A stretch of 5,527 bases of DNA. Source: an uncultured Erysipelotrichaceae bacterium (GTDB taxonomy: Bacteria > Bacillota_I > Bacilli_A > Erysipelotrichales > Erysipelotrichaceae). The translations under genes and the position numbers were made by a program. Shown here in pieces: positions 4,874 through 5,527 of the stretch. Every line of letters starts with the position of its first letter. The stretch's first letter is position 1. Under the pieces are notes generated by a model, which was not told the DNA's origin, made no database searches, and saw nothing but the letters and a program-made list of their open reading frames with translations. The stretch is taken from assembly GCA_902796525.1 (NCBI GenBank), contig CADBPB010000023.1, forward strand, positions 1 to 5,527, given 5' to 3'.

Positions 4874-5527
4874 ATGAAAAAACTTTTTAAGTTACTCATG
4901 ATCGCTTTGATCGCTTGCTGCCTGTTCGCATGCGGCGGTAAAGGCGGCGAAGGCGAAGGCGGCGGCGAAGAGACCGTTGGCGGCGGCCAGCTGATCATCT
5001 ATTCGCCAAACACCGATGCGCTGCTTGCAGCTGCTGAAGTTTTCGGCGAGAAGTATGGCATCGATGTCCAGTTCATCACTGCCAAGACCGGCGAATGTCT
5101 GGAAAGAATCGCTGCTGAAAAAGAAAACCCTCAGGGCGATATCATGTATGGCGGCATGAACTATGCCAACTCATTCAACCCGGAATATGTTCCGTTGTTT
5201 GAACCGTATGTCGCTGCAGGCGATGACAAGCTTCCTGAAGCTTACCAGAACTTCAACGGCATCACCACGCACTACTGCCTGGATGGTTCCGCTGCTTTGC
5301 TGGTCAACGTCGAAGAATATACAAAGCTCGGTCTGAATATCGATGATTTCGATTCCTATGAAGATCTGCTGCAGCCTGAACTGTTCGGCAAGATCGCCAT
5401 GGGCGACCCGGCTTCTTCTTCCAGCGCTTGGGCTGAGCTCACCAATATGCTGTTAGTCAAAGGCGATGAACCATATGACGAGAAAGCCTGGGAATGGGTC
5501 AACACGTTCGCTCAGAACCTGAACGGC
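4874..5527 (+). CDS. ABC transporter solute-binding lipoprotein (Fe(III)/AfuA-like), 3' end cut by window edge
   Basis: The frame stays open for 218 codons to the window edge; the family is usually about 330-370 aa. Residues 1-20 form a lipoprotein signal: MKKLFK, a hydrophobic core, and lipobox LFAC with Cys20 as the lipidation site. A flexible Gly/Glu linker (21-38) follows, then a type-2 periplasmic-binding fold beginning QLIIYSPNTD. Family-like segments are KTGECLERIAAEKENPQGDIMYGG, then LFGKIAMGDPASSSSAWAEL, as in COG1840 proteins (FbpA/AfuA-type). It should be anchored outside the membrane and deliver a ligand to an ABC permease encoded downstream. The family binds ferric iron, sugar phosphates (AfuA) or 2-aminoethylphosphonate. 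Iron-binding tyrosines would lie past the edge, so the ligand is open. The cre-like operator leans toward a carbon source. Codon use differs from its neighbours: Ala is GCT in 14 of 22 cases, versus 0 of 12 in gmk. Confidence 0.88.
   Translation, partial: MKKLFKLLMIALIACCLFACGGKGGEGEGGGEETVGGGQLIIYSPNTDALLAAAEVFGEKYGIDVQFITAKTGECLERIAAEKENPQGDIMYGGMNYANSFNPEYVPLFEPYVAAGDDKLPEAYQNFNGITTHYCLDGSAALLVNVEEYTKLGLNIDDFDSYEDLLQPELFGKIAMGDPASSSSAWAELTNMLLVKGDEPYDEKAWEWVNTFAQNLNG
4934..4972 (+). repeat. GGC/GAA codon repeat encoding the lipoprotein linker
   Basis: Thirteen codons made almost only of GGC/GGT and GAA/GAG encode a Gly/Glu tether just after the lipidated Cys20. Such linkers hold the binding domain away from the membrane in Gram-positives. 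The short direct repeats are prone to length change by replication slippage in multiples of three, which would be tolerated here. Confidence 0.6.

Noticed and set aside
1..5527. Search for CRISPR arrays, tRNA/rRNA genes, insertion sequences, att sites, toxin-antitoxin or defence genes
   Set aside because: No repeat-spacer pattern, cloverleaf, transposase, integrase or defence-like protein was seen. Nearly all of the window is covered by recognised genes or short regulatory gaps.

Overview
This window looks like chromosome of a Gram-positive (Bacillota/Firmicutes) bacterium of roughly balanced GC. The evidence is the rapZ-yvcK-whiA cluster typical of that phylum, a full-consensus Shine-Dalgarno before a lipoprotein gene, a candidate CcpA/cre operator and Rho-independent terminators. 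An Erysipelotrichia-like lineage would fit, but that is only a guess from general character. All recognisable genes are housekeeping or transport genes. I found no CRISPR array, tRNA, rRNA, insertion sequence or phage gene, and no convincing undescribed multigene system.

Layout. Positions 2-3346 (+) hold a tightly packed operon cut by the left edge: the C-terminal four-fifths of rapZ, then yvcK, whiA and a short-chain dehydrogenase/reductase (SDR). Each gene overlaps the next by 1-4 bases (ATGA, TGATG, ATGA junctions), so translation is probably coupled. The SDR stop codon overlaps the stop codon of the convergent gene rlmA (23S rRNA guanine-N1 methyltransferase, minus strand, 3343-4113). The best terminator for the plus-strand operon (3385-3417) lies inside the rlmA coding region. 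rlmA and the divergent guanylate kinase gene gmk (4160-4735) share only 46 bp between start codons. Neither has a Shine-Dalgarno, and both have promoter-like -10 elements so close to the ATG that leaderless transcripts are plausible.

After gmk comes a 138-bp intergenic stretch. It contains a strong terminator (4762-4802), a TATAAT promoter (4811-4840) with a 13-of-14 match to a cre operator in its spacer, a short GC hairpin and a perfect AGGAGG ribosome binding site. These lead into an ABC-transporter solute-binding lipoprotein of the Fe(III)/sugar-phosphate/phosphonate type (COG1840-like) that runs off the right edge.

How the parts fit. RapZ, YvcK and WhiA link amino-sugar/cell-envelope metabolism, carbon metabolism and cell division in Firmicutes. 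The SDR sits where Bacillus has crh. The downstream transporter appears to be a separately controlled unit, possibly under carbon catabolite control. The most noteworthy signals are regulatory: a terminator written inside an opposing gene, the compact SD-less divergent promoter pair, and the cre-like operator.
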